A stretch of 64,000 nt of DNA from Erwinia sp050410775 (GCF_050410775.1 NZ_CP191229.1), one strand, 5' to 3'. Shown: positions 1 through 8,444, numbered from the stretch's first letter. Notes: generated by a model not told the origin, from the sequence alone. Numbers and translations: made by a program.

Positions 1-772
1 TGGCCTTGGCGTCTGGCAGGCCAGCATTGATGAAGCGCGTAGCGCGGCCGTTAAGGCGCTGAGCGTGGGCTATCGCTCCATTGATACCGCCGCGATTTAT
101 AAGAATGAAGAAGGCATTGGCCAGGCGTTACAGGAAACGGACATTCCCCGTGAGCATATTTTTGTCACCACCAAACTGTGGAATGATGACCAGCTGAACG
201 CCGGACAGGCGATGGAAACCAGCCTGAAAAAACTTCAGCTGGAGAGCGTGGACCTCTATCTGATGCACTGGCCCTGCCCGGCAAAAGATAACTATGTCGA
301 GGCGTGGAAAGGAATGATTGAGCTGCAAAAACAGGGGCTGACCAAAAGCATCGGCGTCTGTAACTTCCAGGAAAACCATCTGAAGCGCCTGCTGGATGAG
401 ACCGGCGTCAGCCCGGTGATCAATCAGGTGGAACTGCACCCGATGCTGCAACAGCGCACGCTGCACGCCTGGAACGCGATGCACCAGATCCAGACGGAAT
501 CCTGGAGCCCGCTGGCTCAGGGCGGGAAAGGCGTATTCGATCAGGAGATCATCCGCAATCTGGCGAAAAAATATGGCAAAACGCCGGCGCAGATCGTTAT
601 CCGCTGGCATCTGGACAGCGGTCTGGTGGTGATCCCGAAATCGGTCACGCCGTCGCGCATTGAGGAAAACTTCAAGGTGTTTGATTTCCGGCTGGAAAAA
701 CCAGAAATCAGCGAGATTGCCACGCTGGATAAAGGGAACCGCCTGGGACCAAACCCCGATGAGCTGAACTAA
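1..772 (+). CDS. dkgA: 2,5-diketo-D-gluconate reductase A (5' end outside window)
   Basis: Aldo-keto reductase that uses NADPH to reduce 2,5-diketo-D-gluconate and other carbonyls such as methylglyoxal in the cytoplasm. The frame is open from base 2 to the TAA at 770, so only about the first 20 codons are missing. The N-terminal motif GLGVWQA, the catalytic Asp and Tyr (RSIDTAAIYKNEEG), Lys (TTKLWNDD) and His (LYLMHWP) of the AKR tetrad are all visible. The NADPH-binding signature VIPKSVTPSRIEEN lies near the C terminus. Similarity to E. coli DkgA is end to end. Its position upstream of ftsP-plsC-parC is also that of E. coli, allowing for genes lost in between. Confidence 0.95.
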   Translation, partial: GLGVWQASIDEARSAAVKALSVGYRSIDTAAIYKNEEGIGQALQETDIPREHIFVTTKLWNDDQLNAGQAMETSLKKLQLESVDLYLMHWPCPAKDNYVEAWKGMIELQKQGLTKSIGVCNFQENHLKRLLDETGVSPVINQVELHPMLQQRTLHAWNAMHQIQTESWSPLAQGGKGVFDQEIIRNLAKKYGKTPAQIVIRWHLDSGLVVIPKSVTPSRIEENFKVFDFRLEKPEISEIATLDKGNRLGPNPDELN

Positions 773-786
773 GTCTTTTCGGTGAG

Positions 787-810
787 TATGGGTGGCAGTT
801 GCCACCCATA
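787..810. repeat. Perfect hairpin downstream of dkgA
   Basis: Ten-base arms TATGGGTGGC/GCCACCCATA with loop AGTT, 15 bases after the dkgA stop. No T-run follows on either strand, so it may be a processing or stabilising 3' hairpin or a weak terminator rather than a classical intrinsic terminator. Confidence 0.4.
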
Positions 811-867
811 TCGCTGTGGCCCGTTTCGGCCCGCTGACAAACGTCAGGTTACGGCCCACTGCCGCCT

Positions 868-1017
868 TCATAGCGTTAACACCCAACCTGGCTGCGTATC
901 GCGCCCGCGGATAATCTTCACCTTGCGGCCTGCGTTGACCCAGGTTATAGCGTGCTCATGGCCAGAGTCTGGATGTGTGCGGTTATTGCTGGCGGGCTCT
1001 GTCCATACTAACTTCAT
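868..1017 (-). pseudogene. 49-codon ORF, probable remnant of a RelE/ParE-type toxin
   Basis: The ORF begins with ATG at 1017 inside the antitoxin stop codon (ATGA overlap), the usual arrangement for an antitoxin-toxin pair. Its first residues, MKLVWTEPAS, resemble the first beta strand of RelE/ParE-family toxins. After that the resemblance stops: the remaining roughly 40 residues (GHEHAITWVNAGRKVK ... TQPGWVLTL) do not look like the fold, and the ORF is about half the 90-100 residues expected. I read this as a toxin gene whose body was lost or replaced by recombination after about codon 9. An unrelated small protein is the alternative. Toxin activity is not expected from a fragment this short. 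Confidence 0.4.
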
Positions 1018-1301
1018 CTGCTACGGCTTCTGTTGCTGAGAACGCTTTTCCTCCATTCTGCGGCTTCCGCTTCAACGTCTTCTGCTGATATCGTCCGCCC
1101 CTCAGCCACAGCGGCCCGGCCAGCCTCCACTTGCTGACGGTACCAGGCATCATATTCCGCCGCTTCCTGCTCTTTTCTTATCAACTCTCTCATGAAGTCC
1201 CGCAACAGCTGGGCTCCGGTACGGTCACTGGCCTTTGCTGCTGCCGTAAACTCAGATTTCAGCGTCTCATCAACGCGGAAGGTGAAGGTGGCTTCGCGCA
1301 T
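1014..1301 (-). CDS. Ribbon-helix-helix antitoxin of a type II toxin-antitoxin pair
   Basis: A 95-residue protein. The N-terminal strand MREATFTFRVDETLKSEF followed by two helices is the ribbon-helix-helix DNA-binding fold of RelB/CopG-like antitoxins. The charged C-terminal half (about 55-95) is the usual flexible toxin-binding tail. The start at 1301 is chosen because AGGAGG lies five bases upstream, while the longer frame to 1343 has no such site. Such antitoxins dimerise, repress their own promoter and neutralise a partner toxin in the cytoplasm. The downstream ORF overlaps by ATGA but looks truncated, so this is probably an orphan antitoxin. The exact subfamily is not known to me. Confidence 0.65.
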   Translation of the reverse strand: MREATFTFRVDETLKSEFTAAAKASDRTGAQLLRDFMRELIRKEQEAAEYDAWYRQQVEAGRAAVAEGRTISAEDVEAEAAEWRKSVLSNRSRSR

Positions 1302-1421
1302 AGGATCCTCCTGATGTGTTACAAGGCACTTACAGAGCAGCACGCCCTATTTCGATATCAACGCTGCCACTGTCTGTCGCGCTGGCGGAGGCGTGCTCGT
1401 CCGTTAGCGTTTATGCGAGGG

Positions 1422-1445
1422 GAAGCTTCTGCCTGTAGAAGCTTC
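1422..1445. repeat. Inverted repeat between ftsP and the antitoxin gene
   Basis: Nine-base arms GAAGCTTCT/AGAAGCTTC with a six-base loop, 44 bases past the ftsP stop (minus strand). No T-run follows in the ftsP direction, so a terminator role is only possible. The rest of 1302-1488 shows nothing I recognise. Confidence 0.35.
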
Positions 1446-1488
1446 ACTGACTATGGAGGGACGCCGTTTCCGAGCCGGGCCTGCTGAT

Positions 1489-2904
1489 TCAGGGCGCAGG
1501 ATTGACCTGAAGCTGTCCTGCGGTGCCGCGATCGGCCATTTCCAGCGTCTGGCTGTAGTAGATGAACGGGAAGTGCTGCGAGGAGGCCTGGGGGAAAGAG
1601 ACAAACAGCTCGACGGTGCCGTCCACCCAGACGGTATCCTTCCAGCCGCGATCTTCCGCCATCGGCTGGGCGCCATTGACGTTTTTAATCAGAAACATCA
1701 CGCCCTGGATGTGGAACGCCTGTGGCAGATCGGCATGAATAATCCAGCGCTCAAAGGTGCCCTCCTGAGTGGTGACATCAATACGCTGCATATCCCAGAT
1801 CGCGCCGTTAATACCCGGCAGGGTATCCCCCAGCGAGAATTCCCGCGTGCGGCTGACGCTGCCTTCAATAACCTGATCCGCCAGCAGGCGCATCGGCAGA
1901 TTGTCGGTGACCAGCGGCAGCAGGCCTGTTGGGCGCAGCGTCAGGATCAGCGTGGAGGTAAGAATGCTGGAGGGTTCAAACAGACCGCGCAGGCGATCGA
2001 CAATACCTGCCGCCGATCCGGCAGTAATAGAAACCTCATCCCCTTCGCTCATATCCACCAGCACCTCCCGGCGTTCGCCCGGCGCCAGCGAGAGCTGCTG
2101 CACGGCCACCGGCGCAGGCAGAAAGCCCTGATCGCTGGCGATAACATTAAACGGGCGCCCGTCGCTCAGCTGGAGCTGGTAGCGGCGGGCGTTAGAGGCA
2201 TTAAGCAGGCGCAGCCGCACCCAGCCGCGTGAAACCTCCAGGTAGGGGTTCTGCACGCCATTGACCAGTAGCGTATCCCCCACAAATCCGCCGTTTGAAG
2301 GTGGGGCATATTCAGGCATGCCGAAGTTATCCAGCCTTTTATCCTGAATAATCAGCGGGAAATCATCCACGCCGTAGTGATTGGGGATCGGCAGCGATTT
2401 GCTGACTTCATCCTCCACCAGCCAGAGGCCAGCCAGGCCGTTATAGACATGCGGGGCCATGCGGTTAGGCGTGTTGGCGTGATACCAGCAGGTGGCCGCC
2501 GCCTGACGCACCGGCAGAACGGGCGCCCAGTCAACGCCCGGGGACATCAGTCTCGGCGCGCCGCCTGAGAGGGCGCCGGGAACCTGCAAACCGCTGACGG
2601 TCATCGCCACCGGCTCATTCAGGCGGTTAGTGTAGATCAGTTTGACGTCATCCCCGCTCCATACGCGTACCGTCGGACCGAGGTAAAGGCCGTTAATGCC
2701 CCAGACCTGGGCCTTGCTGCCGCTCTCGAAAGACCAGTGGCTGCGCTGTAGCGTCAGGAAAATTGGCTGTCCCCGACGCGATTCAATCAGCGGGGGAACC
2801 GGCAGGGCATTACTCACACCGGCAGCATGGGCATTAACCGGCAGCGCACCGGCGCAAAGCGCTGCGCCCGAGGCCTGAAGAAACTGACGTCGACTGAAGG
2901 ACAT
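1489..2904 (-). CDS. ftsP: Cell division protein FtsP (SufI), Tat-exported
   Basis: A 471-residue periplasmic protein of the multicopper-oxidase fold that stabilises the divisome under stress. The N terminus MSFSRRQFLQASGAALCAG is a twin-arginine signal (Arg5-Arg6) and ends near ANAHA-type cleavage after residue 27. Three cupredoxin domains follow, but the copper-binding His-X-His clusters of true oxidases are not evident, as expected for FtsP. The frame is open 29 codons further upstream; I chose the Met at 2904 because it places the Tat motif at the N terminus. The gene lies downstream of plsC on the same strand, as in E. coli, with a terminator-like hairpin between them that suggests its own promoter. 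Confidence 0.93.
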   Translation of the reverse strand: MSFSRRQFLQASGAALCAGALPVNAHAAGVSNALPVPPLIESRRGQPIFLTLQRSHWSFESGSKAQVWGINGLYLGPTVRVWSGDDVKLIYTNRLNEPVAMTVSGLQVPGALSGGAPRLMSPGVDWAPVLPVRQAAATCWYHANTPNRMAPHVYNGLAGLWLVEDEVSKSLPIPNHYGVDDFPLIIQDKRLDNFGMPEYAPPSNGGFVGDTLLVNGVQNPYLEVSRGWVRLRLLNASNARRYQLQLSDGRPFNVIASDQGFLPAPVAVQQLSLAPGERREVLVDMSEGDEVSITAGSAAGIVDRLRGLFEPSSILTSTLILTLRPTGLLPLVTDNLPMRLLADQVIEGSVSRTREFSLGDTLPGINGAIWDMQRIDVTTQEGTFERWIIHADLPQAFHIQGVMFLIKNVNGAQPMAEDRGWKDTVWVDGTVELFVSFPQASSQHFPFIYYSQTLEMADRGTAGQLQVNPAP

Positions 2905-2963
2905 AAAAAACTCCGTAACCCAAAAAAACCAGACTGCTGGCAACGCAAAGCACGGGGAACAGG

Positions 2964-3007
2964 GACAGAAAAGTAAAGCGGGCCACGCCATGGACGGCGT
3001 GACCCGC
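2964..3007 (-). terminator. Intrinsic terminator between plsC and ftsP
   Basis: Read on the minus strand, 12-base arms (3007-2996 and 2989-2978) pair completely with a single G-U wobble, and the hairpin is followed by TTTACTTTTCTG. On the plus strand the same position is an A-C mismatch, so the structure favours minus-strand RNA, ending the plsC transcript. Confidence 0.6.
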
Positions 3008-3152
3008 CTGTCAGGAACAGCGCCTTATGTCTTTACGATCTGACCCTGTTGCCTGTGCGGGCGCTTTGCCAGCAACCTCAGCAGCCAGGGGCTGCAATCC
3101 CTTTTTTATAATTCTGTTTATTGCTGTGCGACTTAACTGACTACTGTCCTGT

Positions 3153-3890
3153 TTATACGCGCCCGCTGGCTTCACGCTCCGCCACTTCAGCATTCAGTTC
3201 ATCCAGTTTTGCCGTCATCAGTTCGCGACAGTGGGTCGCCAGCTTACGGACCGACTGGTCGGCAAAGGCCGCCGTATCAATAGGCGGCAGCATTTCCACT
3301 ATCGCCAGCCCGTTGTTCAGGCGGTTTAGTTTGATTTTATCGTGGGTGTTCGAGACGACGATGGGAATAATTGGCACGCCAGCCGCCATCGCCGCATGGA
3401 ATGCGCCCGTTTTAAAAGGCAGCAGCCCGCGTCCCCGGCTGCGCGTCCCTTCCGGGAACATCCAGAAGGAGATCCTTTTTTTCTTAAACTGTTCCACCAG
3501 CTGGCCGATGGTGTCATGCGCCCGGGCGCGGTTATCGCGATCGATAAGCAGGTTGCCGGTCAGCCAGTAGAGCAAGCCGAAAAAAGGCACCCACAGCAGC
3601 GTTTTCTTGCCCACCGTGACCGTGGACGGCTGAACAATTTTCGCCGCCGTGATCATATCGTAATTATTCTGGTGGTTAGCAATATAGATGGCATTCGGAT
3701 AATTATCCGCGCCTTCCGGCCTGCGCAGTTCGACCTTGAGGCCAAACACGCCCGACAGACGCCCGAAAAGGTGTCCGAATGTGGCGACATGGCGGGGATT
3801 ACGTGGACTGAAAAGGCAATAAATACAGCCAAATACGCAGACCAGTATCGAATAAATTATCACTATAATGATACGTAAAATTGAGAGCAT
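3153..3890 (-). CDS. plsC: 1-acyl-sn-glycerol-3-phosphate acyltransferase
   Basis: Membrane enzyme that adds the second acyl chain to lysophosphatidic acid, giving phosphatidic acid, the precursor of all membrane phospholipids. The 245-residue length equals E. coli PlsC. A hydrophobic N terminus (residues 2-28) anchors it. Acyltransferase motif I (NHQNNYD, His73 and Asp78) and motif III (FPEGTRSRGRG) are intact. A GTG codon precedes the chosen ATG; GAGG upstream and the family N terminus (MLSIL...) support the ATG at 3890. It lies between parC and ftsP on the same strand, as in E. coli. Confidence 0.96.
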   Translation of the reverse strand: MLSILRIIIVIIYSILVCVFGCIYCLFSPRNPRHVATFGHLFGRLSGVFGLKVELRRPEGADNYPNAIYIANHQNNYDMITAAKIVQPSTVTVGKKTLLWVPFFGLLYWLTGNLLIDRDNRARAHDTIGQLVEQFKKKRISFWMFPEGTRSRGRGLLPFKTGAFHAAMAAGVPIIPIVVSNTHDKIKLNRLNNGLAIVEMLPPIDTAAFADQSVRKLATHCRELMTAKLDELNAEVAEREASGRV

Positions 3891-3999
3891 CACTTCCTCG
3901 TTATGGCTTCCATGGCCTGGCCCTGTTATTCCTCAAGCGCTGACTGCGCGGCGGACCAGCCGTAAAGTTTAGTCGGTATTAACAACACGCGCCCTGTAG

Positions 4000-4031
4000 C
4001 GGGTTAGCCGCCCTCACTGGCCGCTAACCCG
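4000..4031. repeat. Inverted repeat downstream of parC
   Basis: Nine-base arms CGGGTTAGC/GCTAACCCG about 8 bases past the parC stop, with a 14-base loop. No T-run follows on the minus strand. It could be a 3'-end stabilising stem. The parC-plsC interval is 148 bp and otherwise unremarkable. Confidence 0.35.
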
Positions 4032-4038
4032 GGGCGTA

Positions 4039-6324
4039 TCAGGCTTCGCTGTCGGTTACTCCTTCGTCGGCTTCTGGTCGCGCCGGCCCATCCGTCTCCA
4101 CGCGATCGATGCGCTGGAGGCCCCGGGGCAACAGCGTGCCGCGACGGCCACGCTCGGCACGGAATTTTTGCAGATCGTCCGGCTTCAGCGTCAGCTTGCG
4201 CTTGCCCACATAGAGCGTGAGGGAGGTGTCCGGGCCCAGCAGCAGCAGCCACGCCAGCTTATCTTCTCCCGACGCCGCCTGCGCGGAAGGGATAGAGATA
4301 ATTTTATTGCCTTTCCCCTTCGACAGCTGCGGCAGATCGCCGACCGGGAACAGCAGCATTCTGCCTGCGGTGGTGATCGCCAGCAGCATATCATCGTCGT
4401 GACGAATGGCGACGGGCGTCATCACTTTAGCATTCTGCGGCAGGCTCAACAGCGCCTTACCGGCACGATTGCGGGAGATCAGATCGTTAAAGGTGCAGAC
4501 AAAGCCGTAGCCGGCATCCGACGCCATCAGCAGCTTCTGCTCTTCCGGCTCCATCAGCACCTGTTCAACAATGGCGCCCGGCGGCGGCGTCAGTTTACCG
4601 GTCAGCGGCTCGCCCTGCCCGCGTGCGGAAGGCAGCGTGACCGGATCGAGCGCATAGCTGCGGCCGGTGGAGTCAATAAAGACCACCGGCTGATTGCTCT
4701 TGCCGCGGGCGGCAGCGCGGTAGCTGTCCCCCGCTTTATAGTTCAGGCCGCCCGGATCGATGTCATGGCCTTTGGCGCTGCGCACCCAGCCCATCTGCGA
4801 CAGCACGATAGTGACCGGCTCTGACGGCACCAGCTCGCTTTCGCTGATGGCTTTCGCCTCTTCACGCTCGCGTAGCGGCGAACGCCGATCGTCGCCATAG
4901 GTGTCGCTGTCGGCCTGGAGTTCTTTCTTCAGCAGGGTGTTCATTTTACGCTCGGAGGCCAGGATGCCCTGCAGGCGGTCGCGCTCCTGCGTCAGCTCAT
5001 CCTGCTCGCCGCGGATTTTCATCTCTTCCAGCTTGGCGAGATGGCGTAATTTCAGCTCCAGGATCGCTTCCGCCTGGGTTTCACTGATGGCAAAGCGTGA
5101 CATCAACACCGGCTTCGGCTCATCTTCGCTGCGGATAATATGGATCACATCGTCGATATTCAGGAATGCCACCAGCAAACCTTCCAGGATGTGCAGGCGC
5201 TTAAGCACCTTCTCCAGGCGGTAGTTCAGGCGGCGGCGCACGGTTTCACGCCGGTAGACCAGCCATTCGCTGATGATCTCAAGCAGGTTTTTGACCGCCG
5301 GACGGTTATCCAGCCCGATCATATTCATATTGATGCGGTAGCTTTTTTCTAAGTCGGTGGTGGCAAACAGATGGTTCATTACCTGTTCCATATCCACACG
5401 ATTAGAGCGCGGCACAATCACCAGGCGGGTCGGATTTTCATGGTTCGACTCGTCGCGCAGATCTTCCACCATCGGCAGCTTTTTATTGCGCATCTGGGCG
5501 GCGATCTGCTCCAGCACGCGGGCGCCGGAAACCTGATGCGGCAGCGCGGTGATCACCACGTCGCCATCCTCTTTTTTCCAGACGGCGCGCATCCGCACCG
5601 AACCGCGTCCGGTCTGGTAGATCTTACGGATATCGTTGCGCGGCGTGATGATCTCCGCTTCGGTTGGATAATCCGGTCCCTGCACCAGCTCAAGGAGATC
5701 TTCAATGGTCGCTTTCGGCGAGTCGATCAGCTTGATCGCTGCCTGAGCCACTTCACGCAGGTTATGCGGCGGAATATCCGTTGCCATGCCAACGGCGATG
5801 CCGGTCGTGCCGTTCAGCAGGATATTGGGCAGCCGCGCAGGCAGCATTTTCGGCTCCTGCAAAGTACCATCAAAGTTGGGAATGTAATCGACCGTGCCCT
5901 GCCCCAGTTCGCCCAGCAGCAGCTCAGCATATTTGGAGAGGCGGGACTCGGTATAACGCATGGCGGCGAAGGATTTAGGATCGTCCGGCGCCCCCCAGTT
6001 TCCCTGACCGTCAACCAGCGGATAACGATAGGAGAACGGCTGCGCCATCAGCACCATCGCTTCGTAACAGGCGCTGTCGCCATGGGGATGGTATTTACCC
6101 AGCACGTCACCCACGGTACGGGCGGACTTTTTGAACTTGGCGCTGTTGCTCAGCCCCAGTTCCGACATCGCGTAGACAATACGCCGCTGTACCGGTTTCA
6201 GGCCGTCGCCAATATAGGGAAGCGCCCTGTCCATGATGACGTACATGGAGTAGTTGAGGTACGCATTTTCCGTAAATTTATGCAGGGCGAGACGCTCTGC
6301 ACCATCCTGCGTCAGGTCACTCAT
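4039..6324 (-). CDS. parC: DNA topoisomerase IV subunit A
   Basis: A 761-residue breakage-rejoining subunit of topoisomerase IV, which with ParE decatenates replicated chromosomes. The active-site Tyr is Tyr124 in FAAMRYTESRL, equivalent to E. coli Tyr120; this protein has four extra residues near its N terminus (TQDG). The quinolone-determining segment HPHGDSACYEAM keeps the wild-type Ser84 and Glu88 (E. coli Ser80, Glu84), so no classic fluoroquinolone-resistance substitution is present. The C-terminal beta-pinwheel domain (about 500-740) is present and ends in an acidic tail. GAGG lies upstream of the ATG. parE is 5 kb away at 11032, facing the same way, as in E. coli. Confidence 0.97.
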   Translation of the reverse strand: MSDLTQDGAERLALHKFTENAYLNYSMYVIMDRALPYIGDGLKPVQRRIVYAMSELGLSNSAKFKKSARTVGDVLGKYHPHGDSACYEAMVLMAQPFSYRYPLVDGQGNWGAPDDPKSFAAMRYTESRLSKYAELLLGELGQGTVDYIPNFDGTLQEPKMLPARLPNILLNGTTGIAVGMATDIPPHNLREVAQAAIKLIDSPKATIEDLLELVQGPDYPTEAEIITPRNDIRKIYQTGRGSVRMRAVWKKEDGDVVITALPHQVSGARVLEQIAAQMRNKKLPMVEDLRDESNHENPTRLVIVPRSNRVDMEQVMNHLFATTDLEKSYRINMNMIGLDNRPAVKNLLEIISEWLVYRRETVRRRLNYRLEKVLKRLHILEGLLVAFLNIDDVIHIIRSEDEPKPVLMSRFAISETQAEAILELKLRHLAKLEEMKIRGEQDELTQERDRLQGILASERKMNTLLKKELQADSDTYGDDRRSPLREREEAKAISESELVPSEPVTIVLSQMGWVRSAKGHDIDPGGLNYKAGDSYRAAARGKSNQPVVFIDSTGRSYALDPVTLPSARGQGEPLTGKLTPPPGAIVEQVLMEPEEQKLLMASDAGYGFVCTFNDLISRNRAGKALLSLPQNAKVMTPVAIRHDDDMLLAITTAGRMLLFPVGDLPQLSKGKGNKIISIPSAQAASGEDKLAWLLLLGPDTSLTLYVGKRKLTLKPDDLQKFRAERGRRGTLLPRGLQRIDRVETDGPARPEADEGVTDSEA

Positions 6325-6466
6325 CGATCGTTTTTCCTCACATCGCGGCGCAATTGGCGCGCCGCATCGGGGTCGTTTGGCGAGGATAGTACCTTATCAA
6401 CACCGGGTCTGTCACAGGTATCCGTGGGGTGGCCTGCATTCGGACCCGGCAAAGAATCTCCCCCTC

Positions 6467-7234
6467 TTAGCGGGCGCTTCCCAGCCACTGCGCGGCGATC
6501 TGCTGATACTCGCCGGTGGCGTTGCTGAGGTGCAGCCACTGGTCCACGTAGAGCTTCCAGCTGATGTCATCGCGGGGCAGCATGTAGGCCTTTTCGCCAT
6601 ACTGCATCGGCTTGTCAGGGTTCACCGCGCAAAGGTCGGGATAGCGTTTCTGCTGGAATAGCGCTTCCGAAGCATCGGTGATCATCACGTCGGCTTTTTT
6701 ATCCACCAGCTGCTGGAAGATGGTGACGTTATCGTGGAACAGCGTCAGGGAAGCGTCGGGTAGGTGGCTGTGAACAAAGGCTTCATTGGTGCCGCCCGCC
6801 GGCTCAATCAGCCGGACATCCGGGCGGTTTAGCTGGGCAATCGTCCGGTATTTATCCTTATCGGCGCAGCGCACCAGCGGGATCTTGCCGTCGATCCCCA
6901 GCGGCGTGGCAAACCAGGCGGTCTGCTGCCGCTTCAGCGTCACCGAGACGCCGCCCAGCGCGATATCGCACTGCTTGCCGAGAAAGTCCTGCGTCAGCAT
7001 TTTCCACGTTGTCGGTACCCATTTCACCTTCGCGTTCAGGCTTTTTGCCAGCGACTGGGCCATCGCCACGTCAATGCCTTCATAGCTCCCGTCTGCCCGG
7101 AGAAAGGTGTAGGGTTTATAGTCGCCGGTGGTGCAGACCGCCAGGGTTTTGCTTTGCATCACGCGGTCAAGATGCGACTGGGCGCTTGCGCTGCCCGCTA
7201 CCAGCAGCAGCGCGGTAATTCCTGTTTTTATCAT
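6467..7234 (-). CDS. Periplasmic solute-binding-fold protein, probable cyclohexadienyl dehydratase (PheC-like)
   Basis: A 255-residue protein with a signal peptide cleaved after ASA at about residue 18, followed by a type II periplasmic binding fold (SBP family 3). The segments VCTTGDYKPYTF, GVSVTLKRQQ, EPAGGTNEAF and MITDASEALFQQ match what I recall of PheC. PheC is the periplasmic enzyme that converts prephenate and arogenate to phenylpyruvate and phenylalanine, and evolved from an amino-acid binding protein. Glu190 in TDASEALF sits where the PheC catalytic acid would be expected. No ABC permease or ATPase gene is adjacent, which favours an enzyme over a transporter component. It is divergent from mdaB. 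Naming it PheC is inference; a plain amino-acid binding protein is the alternative. Confidence 0.7.
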   Translation of the reverse strand: MIKTGITALLLVAGSASAQSHLDRVMQSKTLAVCTTGDYKPYTFLRADGSYEGIDVAMAQSLAKSLNAKVKWVPTTWKMLTQDFLGKQCDIALGGVSVTLKRQQTAWFATPLGIDGKIPLVRCADKDKYRTIAQLNRPDVRLIEPAGGTNEAFVHSHLPDASLTLFHDNVTIFQQLVDKKADVMITDASEALFQQKRYPDLCAVNPDKPMQYGEKAYMLPRDDISWKLYVDQWLHLSNATGEYQQIAAQWLGSAR

Positions 7235-7383
7235 TCTGTCCGTCTCTTCTGTCTGTAAAAAAGTCAGTATTGCGCCGCAATTATTGCGTAAAGCGCAAAA
7301 GTGTTGTGATCAAATGCCCATTTTTTTACGCCGTCGTCGCGCGTAAACTTCCCGCCATGTCATGCACTGGAGAAACAAAGAAC

Positions 7384-7965
7384 ATGAGCAAAATTTTAAT
7401 CCTTGATGCCGGTAAAGCCTTCGCCCACTCGAAAGGCGAACTGAATCATACCCTGGCTAACGTGGCGGCATCTTTCCTGCGCGATGCGGGCCACGATGTT
7501 GACGTCACGCTTATCGACGAAGGTTATGACGTCAGCGATGAAGTTCAGAAATTTGCCCAGGCCGATACGGTTATCTATCAGATGCCGGGCTGGTGGATGG
7601 GCGAACCCTGGATTCTGAAAAAATATATAGATGAGGTCTTCACGGAAGGCCACGGCACGCTGTATGCCAGCGATGGCCGCACCCGCTCAGACGCCGCGAA
7701 GAAATATGGCTCGGGCGGCCTGCTACAGGGCAAAACCTATATGCTGTCGCTGACCTGGAACGCGCCACTGGAAGCCTTCACCGATCCCGAACAGTTTTTT
7801 GAAGGCGTGGGCGTGGATGGCCTTTATCTCCATTTCCATAAGGCGAATCAGTTCCTGGGCATGACCGGCCTGCCTACTTTTATCTGCAACGATGTCATTA
7901 AGCAGCCGGACATCGAGAATGATATTAGCCGCTATCGGACTCATCTGAGCCAGATCTTTGCTTAA
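7384..7965 (+). CDS. mdaB: NADPH:quinone oxidoreductase MdaB
   Basis: A 193-residue flavodoxin-fold FAD enzyme that reduces quinones by two electrons, protecting against redox cycling. Visible family segments are QMPGWWMGEPW, TEGHGTLYASDGRTR and MLSLTWNAPLEAF. The frame is open from 7270 but the Met at 7384 aligns with the E. coli N terminus (MSKILI...) and has GGAG upstream. It is followed 35 bases later by ygiN in the same direction, as in E. coli; MdaB and YgiN are thought to form a quinol/semiquinone cycle. Confidence 0.95.
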   Translation: MSKILILDAGKAFAHSKGELNHTLANVAASFLRDAGHDVDVTLIDEGYDVSDEVQKFAQADTVIYQMPGWWMGEPWILKKYIDEVFTEGHGTLYASDGRTRSDAAKKYGSGGLLQGKTYMLSLTWNAPLEAFTDPEQFFEGVGVDGLYLHFHKANQFLGMTGLPTFICNDVIKQPDIENDISRYRTHLSQIFA

Positions 7966-8000
7966 CTTAGCGGGTGACCTCCACATTTTAAGGAATGCCC

Positions 8001-8315
8001 ATGCTTACCGTGCTTGCTGAGATTTGCGTCAGACCTGGCCGCCGCACGGCAGTGATGCAGGCGATTCAGTTACTGACGCCCATCGTATTGCAGGAAGAAG
8101 GCTGCGGCAGCTACCAGGCGCTGGTAGATCATCAGGCCCAGGTGCCCTGGAAACAGAACTCCCCCGACTCCATTTTTATGGTTGAGCATTGGGAGTCGCT
8201 GCGTCATCTTGAACGGCATCAGCAGGCCGCGCATATGGAGCACCATCGCGCCACAATTAAGGATGATGTGCTGGAAGTGAAGATTTTTATTCTGGAACTG
8301 CCAAAAGAGCACTAG
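8001..8315 (+). CDS. ygiN: Quinol monooxygenase YgiN
   Basis: A 104-residue ABM-domain (dimeric alpha/beta barrel) protein. E. coli YgiN oxidises menadiol to menadione without cofactor and probably pairs with MdaB. The conserved VLAEI start, EEGCGSYQALVD, and the PDSIFMVEHWES strand are present. Two in-frame ATGs exist at 7995 and 8001. The AAGGA at 7990-7994 abuts the first but is spaced six bases from the second, so 8001 is chosen; this also matches the family N terminus MLTV. A good terminator follows. Confidence 0.93.
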   Translation: MLTVLAEICVRPGRRTAVMQAIQLLTPIVLQEEGCGSYQALVDHQAQVPWKQNSPDSIFMVEHWESLRHLERHQQAAHMEHHRATIKDDVLEVKIFILELPKEH

Positions 8316-8327
8316 CTCTGTCTCCAG

Positions 8328-8352
8328 GGGCGGCAAATATGCCGTCCTTTTT
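8328..8352 (+). terminator. Intrinsic terminator after ygiN
   Basis: GGGCGGCA pairs with TGCCGTCC (one G-U) around a four-base loop and is followed by TTTTT. It closes the mdaB-ygiN operon. Confidence 0.75.
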
Positions 8353-8399
8353 CCTTCTCTATTCCTACCCAGCCCAGCCCAGCTGGCATAAAATTTTTT

Positions 8400-8415
8400 T
8401 GTGATTGAGATCAAC
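8400..8415 (+). promoter_or_regulatory. Candidate CRP site upstream of uxuA
   Basis: TGTGA-N6-TCAAC matches the CRP consensus TGTGA-N6-TCACA at nine of ten positions. It lies 80-95 bases before the uxuA ATG, in a position suitable for class I activation of a catabolic operon. Prediction only. Confidence 0.5.
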
Positions 8416-8444
8416 TCATTCCGGCATCTCTGGCGACGCCGTAA

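Noticed and set aside
128..886. 252-codon minus-strand frame
   Set aside because: Mostly antisense to dkgA; only the first 35 codons lie outside it and no start signal is seen.
3081..3106. Terminator-like GCAGCC/GGCTGC followed by TTTTTT on the plus strand
   Set aside because: No plus-strand gene precedes it and the loop is only three bases; it lies between minus-strand plsC and ftsP.
4039..6324. Possible quinolone-resistance alleles in parC/parE
   Set aside because: The key residues (ParC Ser84, Glu88) are wild type in this sequence.
5371..6528. 385-codon plus-strand frame
   Set aside because: Antisense to parC and running past its start; a GC-rich shadow frame with no recognisable motifs.
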